A stretch of 64,000 nt of DNA. It comes from Clostridiales bacterium 1_7_47FAA. Lineage in GTDB: Bacteria > Bacillota > Clostridia > Lachnospirales > Lachnospiraceae. The stretch lies in contig DS990260.1 in assembly GCA_000155435.1 (NCBI GenBank), positions 1,762,515 to 1,826,514 on the forward strand, written 5' to 3'. Both the position numbers and the translations under genes were made by a program. The notes under the pieces were generated by a model. It ran no database searches and was not told the DNA's origin. It saw nothing but the letters and a program-made list of their open reading frames with translations. Shown in pieces: positions 43,412 to 52,186 of the stretch. Position 1 is the first letter of the stretch. The number at the start of each line of letters is the position of its first letter.

Positions 43412-43538
43412 GATTTTTCTCCTTATTGTATGCATTTTATAATTGTATTTATATCTCCCTCTATATCTAAAGAAAAAATTACTCTTGGACATGTCTTATT
43501 CCAGTCATGGTCATAAGCATTTATTATAATCTGCATCA

Positions 43539-43960
43539 TTATTCACCTAACCATTTTATGTGTGTATCAGCCATTATAAAATATCTCTTTATAGTTTCTT
43601 TGATACCTTCATCAGTTTTAACAAAACCTCCATCGCTCTCTATCCAATAGGGAATATTATGAATCTTCATATACTGAATAGCCAACATTCCTGTTGTTGT
43701 TGATACATTATGAACTATAATCTCATTAAAGCTTATTTCTTTTAGATATTTAATAACCTTTATCTTTGGTATAAAATCATTTATACTATTTTTGAAAACG
43801 ATTCCATTAAAATTTTTGAAATGATATTTTTGCCAGCTATTATCTCTATGACTAGCTGACGCTTTTTCAAGCACAACTGTTAATTCACATTTTTTCCTAT
43901 TTCATTGAAAAAGTCTACCCTGTATGGCGAAGGAAGATATGTTAAAAACAATACTTTCAT
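43539..43960 (-). pseudogene. Truncated, frameshifted glycosyltransferase remnant
   Basis: From ATG 43960 the frame reads MKVLFLTYLPSPYRVDFFNE, a typical GT-B N-terminus, and hits a stop after about 26 codons. Adding one base in the T6 run at 43890-43895 joins it to the frame with TVVLEKASASHRDNSWQ and IPYWIESDGGF. Even so the protein would end with HIKWLGE at about 140 residues, while complete relatives have about 350-400, so the donor-binding half is lost. A 38-codon frame (43423-43539) overlaps the stop and may be residue of the same event. The remnant stands at the boundary between the AT-rich locus and glmM, a likely recombination scar. Confidence 0.7.
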
Positions 43961-44033
43961 CTATAAATCCTCATCTTTTTAAATCTAACAGTTTTCTGCA
44001 GAAGCCTGACCTTCTGTGTACAAGATTTTGGAA

Positions 44034-45179
44034 TTATTTCCTCCATACAACTTTATCAACTATTCCAGTATAGCTTTGAATCAGCTTCACAACCTTGGTA
44101 CTAACATTCTCATCTATATAGTTTGGAACAACCAGGCCATTATCTCCGTTCTTTACCATTTCTACAGCTGTCGCTACTGCCTGAAGCACTTGATCTGTCG
44201 TGATTCCCGCAAGGATAAAATTACCTTTATCCAATGCTTCGGGTCTTTCAGTGCTGGTACGGATACATACAGCCGCAAATGCATTTCCTATGGAACTAAA
44301 GAAACTACTCTCTTCAGGCAATGTTCCTGAATCTGAAATAACTGCAAATGCATTCATCTGAAGTTTGTTATAATCATGAAAGCCTAATGGTTCATGGGTA
44401 TGAATCCTTGAATCCAATGCAAACCCTCTTTCTGTTATAAACTTCCTACTCCGTGGATGCATGGAATATAAAATTGGCATGTCATACTTTTCTGCCAGTG
44501 TATTAACTGCGGAGAAAAGGCTGATGAAATTTTCTTCATTATCAATATTCTCCTCCCTATGCGCAGAAAGAAGCATATAATTACCCGCTTGAAGTGACAG
44601 ACGTTCCATTACATTGCTCTTTTCTATCTTTTCCAGATTGTCACGAAGTACTTCAGCCATGGGACTGCCGGTCACATATGTCCTTTCTTTTGCTGTGCCC
44701 TCATAATTCAGATATCTTCTTGCATGTTCACTGTAACACATATTCACATCAGCTATATGATCTACAATCCTTCGGTTGGTTTCCTCAGGCAGGCATTCAT
44801 CAAAACAACGATTCCCCGCTTCCATATGGAAAATAGGAATATGAAGACGTTTTGCTGAAATTGCGGACAAGCAGCTGTTTGTATCACCTAATATCAACAA
44901 CGCATCCGGCTTTATATCTGCCATTATCCTGTATGACTTCGCTATGATATTACCAATCGTTTCACCCAAATCATTTCCGACTGCATTCAGATAATAATCT
45001 GGCTCCCTAATACCTAACTCATCGAAAAACACCTGATTTAAACAATAATCATAATTTTGTCCTGTATGTACAAGAATCTGTTCAAAATATATATCGCATT
45101 TTTTTATAACTGCTGATAAGCGTATGATTTCAGGTCTTGTCCCGACAACTGTCATTAATCTTAATTTACCCACGCACAT
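44034..45179 (-). CDS. capG: UDP-2-acetamido-2,6-dideoxy-L-talose 2-epimerase (UDP-L-FucNAc synthesis)
   Basis: The 381-residue protein belongs to the UDP-GlcNAc 2-epimerase fold: TVVGTRPEIIRLSAVIKKC, HTGQNYDYCLNQVFFDELGI, HMEAGNRCFDECLPEETNRR and a C-terminal SDSGTLPEESSFF. Features such as NRCFDECLPEETNRRIVDHI and the gene order behind capE and capF mark it as the FnlC/CapG type. It makes UDP-L-FucNAc in the last step of the three-enzyme route. The reading frame overlaps capF by 14 bases. ATG 45179 or a GTG two codons later could be the start, since a run AGAGGGGG sits just before both. Confidence 0.88.
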   Translation of the reverse strand: MCVGKLRLMTVVGTRPEIIRLSAVIKKCDIYFEQILVHTGQNYDYCLNQVFFDELGIREPDYYLNAVGNDLGETIGNIIAKSYRIMADIKPDALLILGDTNSCLSAISAKRLHIPIFHMEAGNRCFDECLPEETNRRIVDHIADVNMCYSEHARRYLNYEGTAKERTYVTGSPMAEVLRDNLEKIEKSNVMERLSLQAGNYMLLSAHREENIDNEENFISLFSAVNTLAEKYDMPILYSMHPRSRKFITERGFALDSRIHTHEPLGFHDYNKLQMNAFAVISDSGTLPEESSFFSSIGNAFAAVCIRTSTERPEALDKGNFILAGITTDQVLQAVATAVEMVKNGDNGLVVPNYIDENVSTKVVKLIQSYTGIVDKVVWRK

Positions 45180-46332
45180 CCCCCTCTACCTTCAAGTAAT
45201 ATGTATCCGGTTTTTCTGGATTAAAACACTCATTGCACCACATAATGGTTACCAGGTCTGCGCTACCTTCATTTATGATATTATGCGTGTATCCCACAGG
45301 GATATCAACCACCTCCAATCTATCACCGGAAACATGATATTCAATTACATGCTCCGAATCAATCCGGCGAAACTGAATCAGCGCTTTTCCACTTACTACT
45401 ATAAATTTTTCATTTTTTGAATGATGCCAGTGATTTCCCTTTGTGACTCCAGGTTTTACTATATTCACTGAAATCTGCCCTCTGTCCTGCGTCCGGATAA
45501 GTTCTGTAAACGATCCGCGTTCGTCTATATTCATTTTTAAAGGGTAGCTGAACTCATTCTCAGGAAGATAGCTCAAATACGTGCTGTATAGTTTCTTTAT
45601 AAATCCTTCCCCTGTCATATCCGGAATGCTTTTATTCTGCCTACTGTCGTGGAAGGAATGGAGTAGTTCAGCAATCATCCCCAGATTAACACTATATGTC
45701 ACCGGAACAAAACAGAATTTCCGGTCAGAATAAGATGGGTGCCCTAACAAGGCGCGCAGCAACTCTTCTATCACATCATCTATATATACAAGATTTAGAT
45801 TTACAGATGGATCATTTACCTGGATAGGAAGTCCACGTGTAATATTGTGACAGAACGTGGCAATTACACTATTGTAATTCGGACGGCACCATTTGCCAAA
45901 TACGTTTGTGAAACGATATACATAAACCTTCGCTCCGGTTTTCATTCCATGCCTAAAAAACAAATCTTCTCCTGCCCTTTTGCTCTTTCCATAAGGATTA
46001 TCCAACTCTGCCTGTATGGAAGATGACAGCATAACCGGACAGGTATTGTCATATTTCTCTAACCGATACAGCAAGTCTTCTGAAAAGCCAAAGTTTCCAC
46101 GCATAAAATCTTCTGTTTTTTCCGGTCGGTTTACCCCTGCCAAATGGTATACAAAATCAGCTTCTTTACAATATAATTCTAACAATTCAGGATTTGTATC
46201 CACATCATACTCAAATATATTAAAATTAGGATTGATTTTAAAGGACTTATCTTTGCCATCTCGAATATTATTTAACGTAGCTATCAGGTTTTTACCAATA
46301 AATCCTTTAGCTCCAGTAACAAGAATGTTCAT
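45166..46332 (-). CDS. capF: Bifunctional reductase (SDR plus cupin) of UDP-L-FucNAc synthesis
   Basis: The 388-residue protein joins an N-terminal SDR domain (MNILVTGAKGFIGKNLIATL, ending near 250) with a C-terminal cupin domain. The cupin part has KGNHWHHSKNEKFIVVSGKA with metal-binding histidines. This two-domain form is characteristic of CapF/FnlB, which does C3-epimerisation in the cupin and NADPH-dependent C4 reduction in the SDR, giving UDP-2-acetamido-2,6-dideoxy-L-talose. The YxxxK region reads NPYGKSKRAGED. It starts 25 bases after capE and overlaps capG. Confidence 0.92.
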   Translation of the reverse strand: MNILVTGAKGFIGKNLIATLNNIRDGKDKSFKINPNFNIFEYDVDTNPELLELYCKEADFVYHLAGVNRPEKTEDFMRGNFGFSEDLLYRLEKYDNTCPVMLSSSIQAELDNPYGKSKRAGEDLFFRHGMKTGAKVYVYRFTNVFGKWCRPNYNSVIATFCHNITRGLPIQVNDPSVNLNLVYIDDVIEELLRALLGHPSYSDRKFCFVPVTYSVNLGMIAELLHSFHDSRQNKSIPDMTGEGFIKKLYSTYLSYLPENEFSYPLKMNIDERGSFTELIRTQDRGQISVNIVKPGVTKGNHWHHSKNEKFIVVSGKALIQFRRIDSEHVIEYHVSGDRLEVVDIPVGYTHNIINEGSADLVTIMWCNECFNPEKPDTYYLKVEGDVRG

Positions 46333-46357
46333 ATTCCACTCCTTTCTTCTAATATTT

Positions 46358-47404
46358 TTATTTATTTTCCCAACCTAAAATCTCTTCACGGATGTATTGC
46401 AATGTAAGAAGTTTTTCCTTGACCTGCGTCAAAGTAAGGAGATCTGTATTATTAGAATTGAATTCCCTTAGTGAACTACGCCCTATATCCCCATCTTTGA
46501 AATATTTGTCATAATTTAAATCCCGTTTGTCGCAGGGAACACAATAAAAATCTCCCATGTCAATGGCATGGGAGCATTCTTCATTGGTCAGAAGTGTCTC
46601 ATACATTTTCTCTCCATGACGAATACCAATCACTTTTATTTTATTGTCCGCATGAAACAGTTCCTTTACTGCCTGTGCAAGGACCTCGATAGTACAAGCC
46701 GGTGCCTTCTGCACCATGATGTCTCCTGAATTACCGTGCTGGAAAGCAAATACCACTAATTCCACTGCTTCTTCCAAACTCATAATAAACCGGGTCATGG
46801 ATGGTTCTGTAACAGTCAAATCTTTCCCATCCTTTATTTGGCTAATGAACAAAGGGATAACGGAGCCGCGGGAACACATTACATTGCCATATCGTGTGCA
46901 ACAGATACTTGTACAATCCGAGGATATGGTTCTTGACTTCGCAACGATTACCTTTTCCATCATAGCCTTTGATGTTCCCATTGCATTCACAGGATAAGCT
47001 GCTTTATCAGTGGATAGACAGATAACTTTCTTCACGCCAGATTCTATCGCTGCAGTCAGCACATTTTCAGTTCCCATAACATTTGTTTTTACAGCCTCTA
47101 TAGGGAAAAATTCACATGACGGAACCTGTTTCAGAGCTGCCGCATGAAATATAAAGTCCACCCCATGCACAGCGTTTCGGATACTTTGGATATCTCTCAC
47201 ATCGCCTATGTAAAACTTTATTTTGTCGCTGTATTCTGGAAATTCCTTTTGGTAAAAATGGCGCATATCATCCTGCTTTAATTCATCCCGGGAAAATATA
47301 CGTATTTCCTTAATAGTTGATTTTAGGAAACGCTTTAACACAGCATTACCAAAAGAACCTGTACCGCCTGTTATTAAAAGCGTTCTATCATAAAATAAAT
47401 CCAT
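46358..47404 (-). CDS. capE: UDP-GlcNAc 4,6-dehydratase/5-epimerase
   Basis: The 348-residue enzyme has the NAD(P) motif TGGTGSFGNAVLKRFL, AAALKQVPSCEFFPIEAVKT, and the altered catalytic site LSTDKAAYPVNAMGTSKAMM. In it, Met replaces Tyr of the usual YxxxK, as in the CapE/FlaA1/PseB group. C-terminal SMTRFIMSLEEAVELV is typical of the same group. It starts the route from UDP-GlcNAc to UDP-L-FucNAc. capF and capG follow directly, so I call CapE rather than PseB. The ribosome binding site is weak (AAGGG, about 11 bases away). Confidence 0.92.
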   Translation of the reverse strand: MDLFYDRTLLITGGTGSFGNAVLKRFLKSTIKEIRIFSRDELKQDDMRHFYQKEFPEYSDKIKFYIGDVRDIQSIRNAVHGVDFIFHAAALKQVPSCEFFPIEAVKTNVMGTENVLTAAIESGVKKVICLSTDKAAYPVNAMGTSKAMMEKVIVAKSRTISSDCTSICCTRYGNVMCSRGSVIPLFISQIKDGKDLTVTEPSMTRFIMSLEEAVELVVFAFQHGNSGDIMVQKAPACTIEVLAQAVKELFHADNKIKVIGIRHGEKMYETLLTNEECSHAIDMGDFYCVPCDKRDLNYDKYFKDGDIGRSSLREFNSNNTDLLTLTQVKEKLLTLQYIREEILGWENK

Positions 47405-47409
47405 ACTAG

Positions 47410-48420
47410 CTAATCCCTTCTATCTTTTGTTTTATATAATAGTATTTCCCACAATTTACCTGACAAATATGTATCGACACAATGCATTCCTACTGATAAA
47501 GCAAAAGTCAATCCACTAAAAACCAGGACAATATGAATCATTTGCATATCTATATTATAGATATTCATTGTATAGCCATGAATTAGGTATATTTCATATG
47601 ATAAAATGCCAACCCACAAAAAGTATCTGTAATTAATCCATCTATTTGTACAAAACACAAAGCAGATAATCGACAGCGCTGCTGGTAACTTTATCATAAG
47701 TTGAATGAAACTATAAATAACCTGAGGGGATTCCCGTATGATTGCTGTTTGTTTACATGCTAAAAAACCAATTGCAATCAATAGGAGAACCATACCATTT
47801 TTCCATTTTATCTTTCCCTTCCAGTCATGCACAGCAAACATTACCCCTGCAATAAAAGAAAATGACTGCTCCGCGCGAATTTCCCTGCTTATGAAAAATA
47901 GGATAATACCGGTTAATGTGAGAAAAAAGGTCCTATTCCTTTTCAAAAAACTCCATCGATGGATAATCCAAAACATAAAATACCATATCATCAAATAATT
48001 CAGATACCATCCAAAAGGATGGGACGGCCTGATAAGCAAGATGTCCAGCAGATGTAATCCCGAGGTGAAAACCTGAATCAGCACATACGGCAGCCAAACT
48101 CCCACCAATCGCTTTGTCCAATAATGTTGAAGTCCATTCTTTTCATCTGATTTGGTCAGCCCGTATCCGGAGATAAAAAGGAACAATGCAACTCCAATTC
48201 CCCCACATGGTGTAAAGATGCGGGTATAATGACCACCTAAATGACTGAATAGTATTAATAAAATTGCAATTCCCTTAAGGACCAATGTTCCATTTTTATC
48301 TAAAAAAGCAAGATTATTCCACCTCCACCCCCTATTTCCAACACCCACCCATGATACAATCAGTACAACCAGCCATGGAATTATGACTATTATCATCCCA
48401 TATAAAAACAGATATCTCAT
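47410..48420 (-). CDS. Acyltransferase family 3 membrane protein (putative O-acetyltransferase)
   Basis: The 336-residue protein has about ten hydrophobic segments. It keeps the acyltransferase-3 opening, GTLVLKGIAILLILFSHLGG with the key histidine, then FLFISGYGLTKSD. Family members add acetyl or succinyl groups to sugars of polysaccharides, lipids or peptidoglycan at the membrane. In this locus it probably O-acetylates the repeat unit. AGAGGGGG lies close before the ATG. It sits between a VanZ-like gene and capE, with only a five-base gap to capE. Confidence 0.87.
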   Translation of the reverse strand: MRYLFLYGMIIVIIPWLVVLIVSWVGVGNRGWRWNNLAFLDKNGTLVLKGIAILLILFSHLGGHYTRIFTPCGGIGVALFLFISGYGLTKSDEKNGLQHYWTKRLVGVWLPYVLIQVFTSGLHLLDILLIRPSHPFGWYLNYLMIWYFMFWIIHRWSFLKRNRTFFLTLTGIILFFISREIRAEQSFSFIAGVMFAVHDWKGKIKWKNGMVLLLIAIGFLACKQTAIIRESPQVIYSFIQLMIKLPAALSIICFVFCTNRWINYRYFLWVGILSYEIYLIHGYTMNIYNIDMQMIHIVLVFSGLTFALSVGMHCVDTYLSGKLWEILLYKTKDRRD

Positions 48421-48429
48421 ATTCCCCCT

Positions 48430-48960
48430 CTAACTCTCCGGATTATTCCTTATCAGCCACATCCCTCTATACATCAGATATCCTAATACGGTTCCACACG
48501 TATTATGGAAAATATCATCTAATTCCAGTATCCCCAGTCTTGCAAAATATTGTATAAGTTCGATTGAAACAGAGAGGATCATTCCGCAAAAGAATACCAT
48601 ATATAGTTTAGATAATTGCGGAAAAGCCAACGGTATCAGCAGCCCCAAAGGAACAAATAACAAAATATTGCCAATGATGTCTCCCCAATATCTGAACTTT
48701 CCTGTCTGCAGCGCAAGACGCAGGCACCAAAAAAACTCCAGGTTTTTTCTTGGTTCGGCTTGAACCTGCCTCCCTATTAAGGTCGCACTAAAAATGATAA
48801 ATATCCAAAATAAAGTGCCGCTTAACCACCATCTTTCATTTTTCTTTAAAATAAACTTATTATGATTCATGATATTTGGAATCAACAAGCAGATAGCAAA
48901 TGCCATTATCATAATCGTAGGAGAAACATTGCGGAATGGATTCCAGTCACTCCAAATCAT
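48430..48960 (-). CDS. VanZ-like family membrane protein
   Basis: I choose ATG 48960 (MIWSDWNPFRNVSPTIMIM), which gives 176 residues; AGGA is close before it, and the longer frame to 49005 starts with TTG and has no site. Four to five hydrophobic segments and the pattern GDIIGNILLFVPLGLLIPLA, then SIELIQYFARLGILELDDIF and TCGTVLGYLMY are typical VanZ-like. VanZ gives low teicoplanin resistance in van clusters, but most VanZ-like proteins have no known role and are common in polysaccharide loci. The gene overlaps the epimerase gene upstream by 14 bases. Confidence 0.85.
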   Translation of the reverse strand: MIWSDWNPFRNVSPTIMIMAFAICLLIPNIMNHNKFILKKNERWWLSGTLFWIFIIFSATLIGRQVQAEPRKNLEFFWCLRLALQTGKFRYWGDIIGNILLFVPLGLLIPLAFPQLSKLYMVFFCGMILSVSIELIQYFARLGILELDDIFHNTCGTVLGYLMYRGMWLIRNNPES

Positions 48961-50044
48961 TTTCCTGCATTCCCTTAACATAGAAGTTCTTATACCATTT
49001 TGCAAATTTTTTCATCCCATCCCTAAGGTCTGTCTTAGGCTGGAAATTAAAATCCCTTTTTATCTCTGTTATATCTGCGTACGTTACCTCCACGTCCCCT
49101 GGCTGCATTCCTACTAACTCCATATGTGCCTCCAGATCATAATCCGCAGGAAGGAGCTGCTCGCATTTTAATGCATGTTCCAAAATATGCACGAATTCCA
49201 AAAGATTCTCCGGCGAATTATTTCCGATATTATATATTTTACATGGCACCCCATTTTCACTTCGTTTAGGGATGCGCTGTAACACCTCCTCTACTCCATT
49301 GACTATATCGTCAATATATGTAAAATCCCGTTTACAGTTTCCATGGTTAAATATCTTTATTGTTTCGCCTTTCATCATTTTATTTGTAAAATCAAAATAG
49401 GCCATATCCGGCCGGCCAGCTGGCCCATATACAGTAAAGAAACGCAGTCCAGTAGAAGGAAGCCCGTACAGCGTTGCATATGTATATGCCAGAAGTTCAT
49501 TTGATTTTTTGGTGGCAGCATACAAAGAAACCGGATAATCAGTCTTATCATTTACGGAATATGGAATCTTTTTATTACTTCCATAAACCGATGAGGAACT
49601 TGCATAAACCAGATGCTCTACGCCGCCCTTTGTTTTATCTTGGCTATGTCTACAGGCTTCCAGTATATGATAGAAACCAATCAGATTTGACTTGATATAT
49701 GCATCAGGATTTATAATACTATAGCGTACTCCTGCCTGTGCCGCTAAATTCACTACAATATCCGGACAGTATTGCTGAAATAAACCAAACACAGTTTCTT
49801 TCTCCGCAATATCTCCTTTTATGAATGTAAATGTTCCTGACGATTTTCCCGCCTCTGATATGATATGCTTTAACCGGTATTCCTTTAATGATACATCATA
49901 ATAATCATTCAGGTTATCAATGCCAATAATCTGTATACTATCCACGGTCCTCAATAAGCTGACAGCCAGATTAGCCCCAATAAATCCAGCTGCTCCTGTA
50001 ATCAGCACCTTTTTATGTTCCAGACTTACATTTTTGTCAATCAT
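48947..50044 (-). CDS. NAD-dependent epimerase, UDP-glucuronate 4-epimerase-like
   Basis: Start at ATG 50044 (MIDKNVSLEHKKVLITGAAG), five bases after AAGGTGG; GTG 50053 is an alternative. The 365-residue extended SDR has GAAGFIGANLAVSLL, the IDNLNDYYDVSLKEYRL segment characteristic of UDP-GlcA 4-epimerases (CapI/LspL), catalytic YASSSSVYG and YAATKKSNE, and FTVYGPAGRPDMAYF. It should convert UDP-GlcA to UDP-GalA. The UDP-glucose dehydrogenase gene lies 12 bases upstream and supplies UDP-GlcA, which supports this reading. Confidence 0.88.
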   Translation of the reverse strand: MIDKNVSLEHKKVLITGAAGFIGANLAVSLLRTVDSIQIIGIDNLNDYYDVSLKEYRLKHIISEAGKSSGTFTFIKGDIAEKETVFGLFQQYCPDIVVNLAAQAGVRYSIINPDAYIKSNLIGFYHILEACRHSQDKTKGGVEHLVYASSSSVYGSNKKIPYSVNDKTDYPVSLYAATKKSNELLAYTYATLYGLPSTGLRFFTVYGPAGRPDMAYFDFTNKMMKGETIKIFNHGNCKRDFTYIDDIVNGVEEVLQRIPKRSENGVPCKIYNIGNNSPENLLEFVHILEHALKCEQLLPADYDLEAHMELVGMQPGDVEVTYADITEIKRDFNFQPKTDLRDGMKKFAKWYKNFYVKGMQENDLE

Positions 50045-50056
50045 CGCTGCCACCTT

Positions 50057-51367
50057 CTACCTTCCGATACTGTAGTATTCTACACCGGATAATTTCATCT
50101 CATTTGTCTTAAAGAGATTTCGGCCATCATATATAAGGGGCGTATGCATTAAATCCTTAAAGCATTGAGCTGTCAACCTTTTTATTTCCGGCCATTCAGT
50201 AAACAGAAAGCAGATATTCGCTCCTTTCAGTGCATCTACCGGCGACCTTACATATCTGATTGTCCCATTCATAATACTTCCTTCCGGATAAAGTCTCCTG
50301 AAGTTCATCTCTCCAACAGGATCATAGGCAACAATATTTGCCCCTGCCTCTAAAAGCAGAGGAATATTGTCCAACGATGGAGCCTCCCTTAAATCATCTG
50401 TTCCTGGTTTGAATGTCAGCCCTAAAACAGCTACTTTTAGTCCATTAAAGGTAATCAAACGGTCCGATGCCTTCCTTATCAGCTTTGTTTTTTGTTCTTC
50501 ATTGACAGCCACCGCTGCTTCAACTGTCCGCAAACGATATCCATTTTGGGCAGCCAGGTATTTTAATGCTTTCGTATCCTTCGGGAAACAGGAACCTCCA
50601 TAGCCAATTCCGGCATTGAGAAAAAGATTGCCAATCCGTTTGTCATAGGACATACCTTCTGCAACCTCCTCAATATCTGCCCCAACCAATTCACATAAAT
50701 TAGCTATATCATTCATATAAGATATTTTTAAAGCAAGAAAATCATTGGATGCATATTTTATCATTTCCGCTGACCGGCGCTTTACTGATACAATCGGTAT
50801 ATCAAAATCCCTGTATATTTCTCTTAAACGCTCTTCCGCCCACGGCGTTTCCGTTCCAATAACAATACGCGATGCTTTTAATGTATCCCTTACAGCGGTA
50901 CCCTGCGCTAGGAATTCTGGATTGGATGCCACCTCCACCTTCACATCGTGGACCAGGAAATCTCTTATAAACTGCTCAACTTTATCATTTGTTCCAATCG
51001 GCACTGTTGATTTTACTACTACCAGGCAATCCTTCTCTACAGTTTCAGCTATCTGCCTTGATACAGTTGCTATATAAGAAAGATTTGCTGAACCGTTAGG
51101 CAGTTCAGGGGTCCCCACACCTATAAAAATAGCATCTGCATTTGAATATGCAGATGCATAGTCCGTAGTATAATGCAAACGTCCTTTTGCATGATTCCGT
51201 TTCATCATTTCTTCTAAATCAGTTTCATAAATCGGCGACCTCCCTGACTCCATTAATTCTATTTTTTTCTTATCCACATCCACACAGATAACATCATGTC
51301 CTTTTTCTGCAAAACATACTCCTGCCACAAGGCCGACATAGCCTGTACCTGCAACTGAAATCCTCAT
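50057..51367 (-). CDS. ugd: UDP-glucose 6-dehydrogenase
   Basis: The 436-residue protein has GTGYVGLVAGVCFAEKGHDV, GVGTPELPNGSANLSYI, the conserved STVPIGT and EFLAQGTAV, and the catalytic cysteine loop GIGYGGSCFPKDTKAL, all typical of Ugd. A C-terminal LGLTFKPGTDDLREAPS region binds the nucleotide sugar. It oxidises UDP-glucose to UDP-glucuronate with two NAD+. The next gene is a UDP-GlcA epimerase. No clear ribosome binding site precedes the ATG except AAGG directly adjacent. It is the third nucleotide-sugar dehydrogenase gene in the window. Confidence 0.95.
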   Translation of the reverse strand: MRISVAGTGYVGLVAGVCFAEKGHDVICVDVDKKKIELMESGRSPIYETDLEEMMKRNHAKGRLHYTTDYASAYSNADAIFIGVGTPELPNGSANLSYIATVSRQIAETVEKDCLVVVKSTVPIGTNDKVEQFIRDFLVHDVKVEVASNPEFLAQGTAVRDTLKASRIVIGTETPWAEERLREIYRDFDIPIVSVKRRSAEMIKYASNDFLALKISYMNDIANLCELVGADIEEVAEGMSYDKRIGNLFLNAGIGYGGSCFPKDTKALKYLAAQNGYRLRTVEAAVAVNEEQKTKLIRKASDRLITFNGLKVAVLGLTFKPGTDDLREAPSLDNIPLLLEAGANIVAYDPVGEMNFRRLYPEGSIMNGTIRYVRSPVDALKGANICFLFTEWPEIKRLTAQCFKDLMHTPLIYDGRNLFKTNEMKLSGVEYYSIGR

Positions 51368-51446
51368 CCTTAAACCAGTATGATATGCTCAGACGCCATA
51401 TACATACAATCCTTTCTTATTTTATCTTCTATAGAAAAACAGAATC

Positions 51447-52160
51447 CTAATCAGTATAATTTTCTTTAATCCATTCCTTTGCAATATATAAATCAATTTC
51501 ATGATGGATATCTATCGACTCATCAATTACATACGGCAGGATTTTATCTCCCATAAATCCCCATGGCTGCTGCCCATCTTTTCCTGAATATAAAAATTCC
51601 ACATTTAGAACCCAGAAATTATGTGCCAAAAAATAACATACTGGCAAATCCTGCCTGTTAGTTGAAACTTTTCCCTCTATCCCCTGCTCATACATACTAA
51701 GGGTTCCATCTTCCATTAATCTTTTTGCCCTCAACGGATGGTGGTCATTATCTATGTATGTCGGTACAACAGCGGTAACAACAGGGTTGTCCTCCATCAT
51801 TTTTATGCAGTCATCAATCCACTGGGATTTAATGGTTACGTTATTAGCCAGTATAACTACTAATATTTCCGGCAACTTTCCCTTCTGTTTCATGATATCA
51901 AGCGCGTGCATGATACAATCAACGTGTTGTGAAGTAGGCAGCGCAAGTTCTTTTGGCCTAACAATGGATTCATATCCCTCGTCACTGGCTGCCCTTAGAA
52001 TCTTTTCATCATCACTACTACAATATTTATCCTGTATATACCTGCTTTTTGCCCCTGCGTGTGCTGGATAATAAAGTACCGGTTTCCCTAAAATGTCAAG
52101 CACATTCTTATCCTTTAACGTATTATTTCCTCTTCCCGTCAATAATGCTGTAATTTTCAT
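51447..52160 (-). CDS. Acylneuraminate cytidylyltransferase-like CMP-sugar synthetase
   Basis: ATG 52160 (MKITALLTGRGNNTLKDKNV) follows AAAGGAGG by five bases; further ATGs at 52163 and 52181 are possible. The 237-residue product has the signature ALLTGRGNNTLKDKNVLDIL (R, N/S and K of the CTP-binding loop), LGKPVLYYPAHAGA, and the late DIHHEIDLYIAKEWI with the metal-binding acid. It should form a CMP-sugar. It differs clearly in sequence from the other CMP-sugar synthetase at 21447. The adjacent gene downstream of the flippase is sialyltransferase-like, so the pair fits nonulosonate or similar sugar transfer. The synthase for the acid is not in the window. Confidence 0.82.
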   Translation of the reverse strand: MKITALLTGRGNNTLKDKNVLDILGKPVLYYPAHAGAKSRYIQDKYCSSDDEKILRAASDEGYESIVRPKELALPTSQHVDCIMHALDIMKQKGKLPEILVVILANNVTIKSQWIDDCIKMMEDNPVVTAVVPTYIDNDHHPLRAKRLMEDGTLSMYEQGIEGKVSTNRQDLPVCYFLAHNFWVLNVEFLYSGKDGQQPWGFMGDKILPYVIDESIDIHHEIDLYIAKEWIKENYTD

Positions 52161-52186
52161 CATTTCCTCCTTTGAATTCATGTATT

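Noticed and set aside
43423..43539. A 38-codon minus-strand frame just before glmM
   Set aside because: It lacks its own ribosome binding site, overlaps the stop of the glycosyltransferase remnant and shows no recognisable motif; it is mentioned with the remnant only.
43999..44016. CAGAAG/CTTCTG hairpin after capG
   Set aside because: Only six base pairs without a U-tract; too weak to call a terminator.
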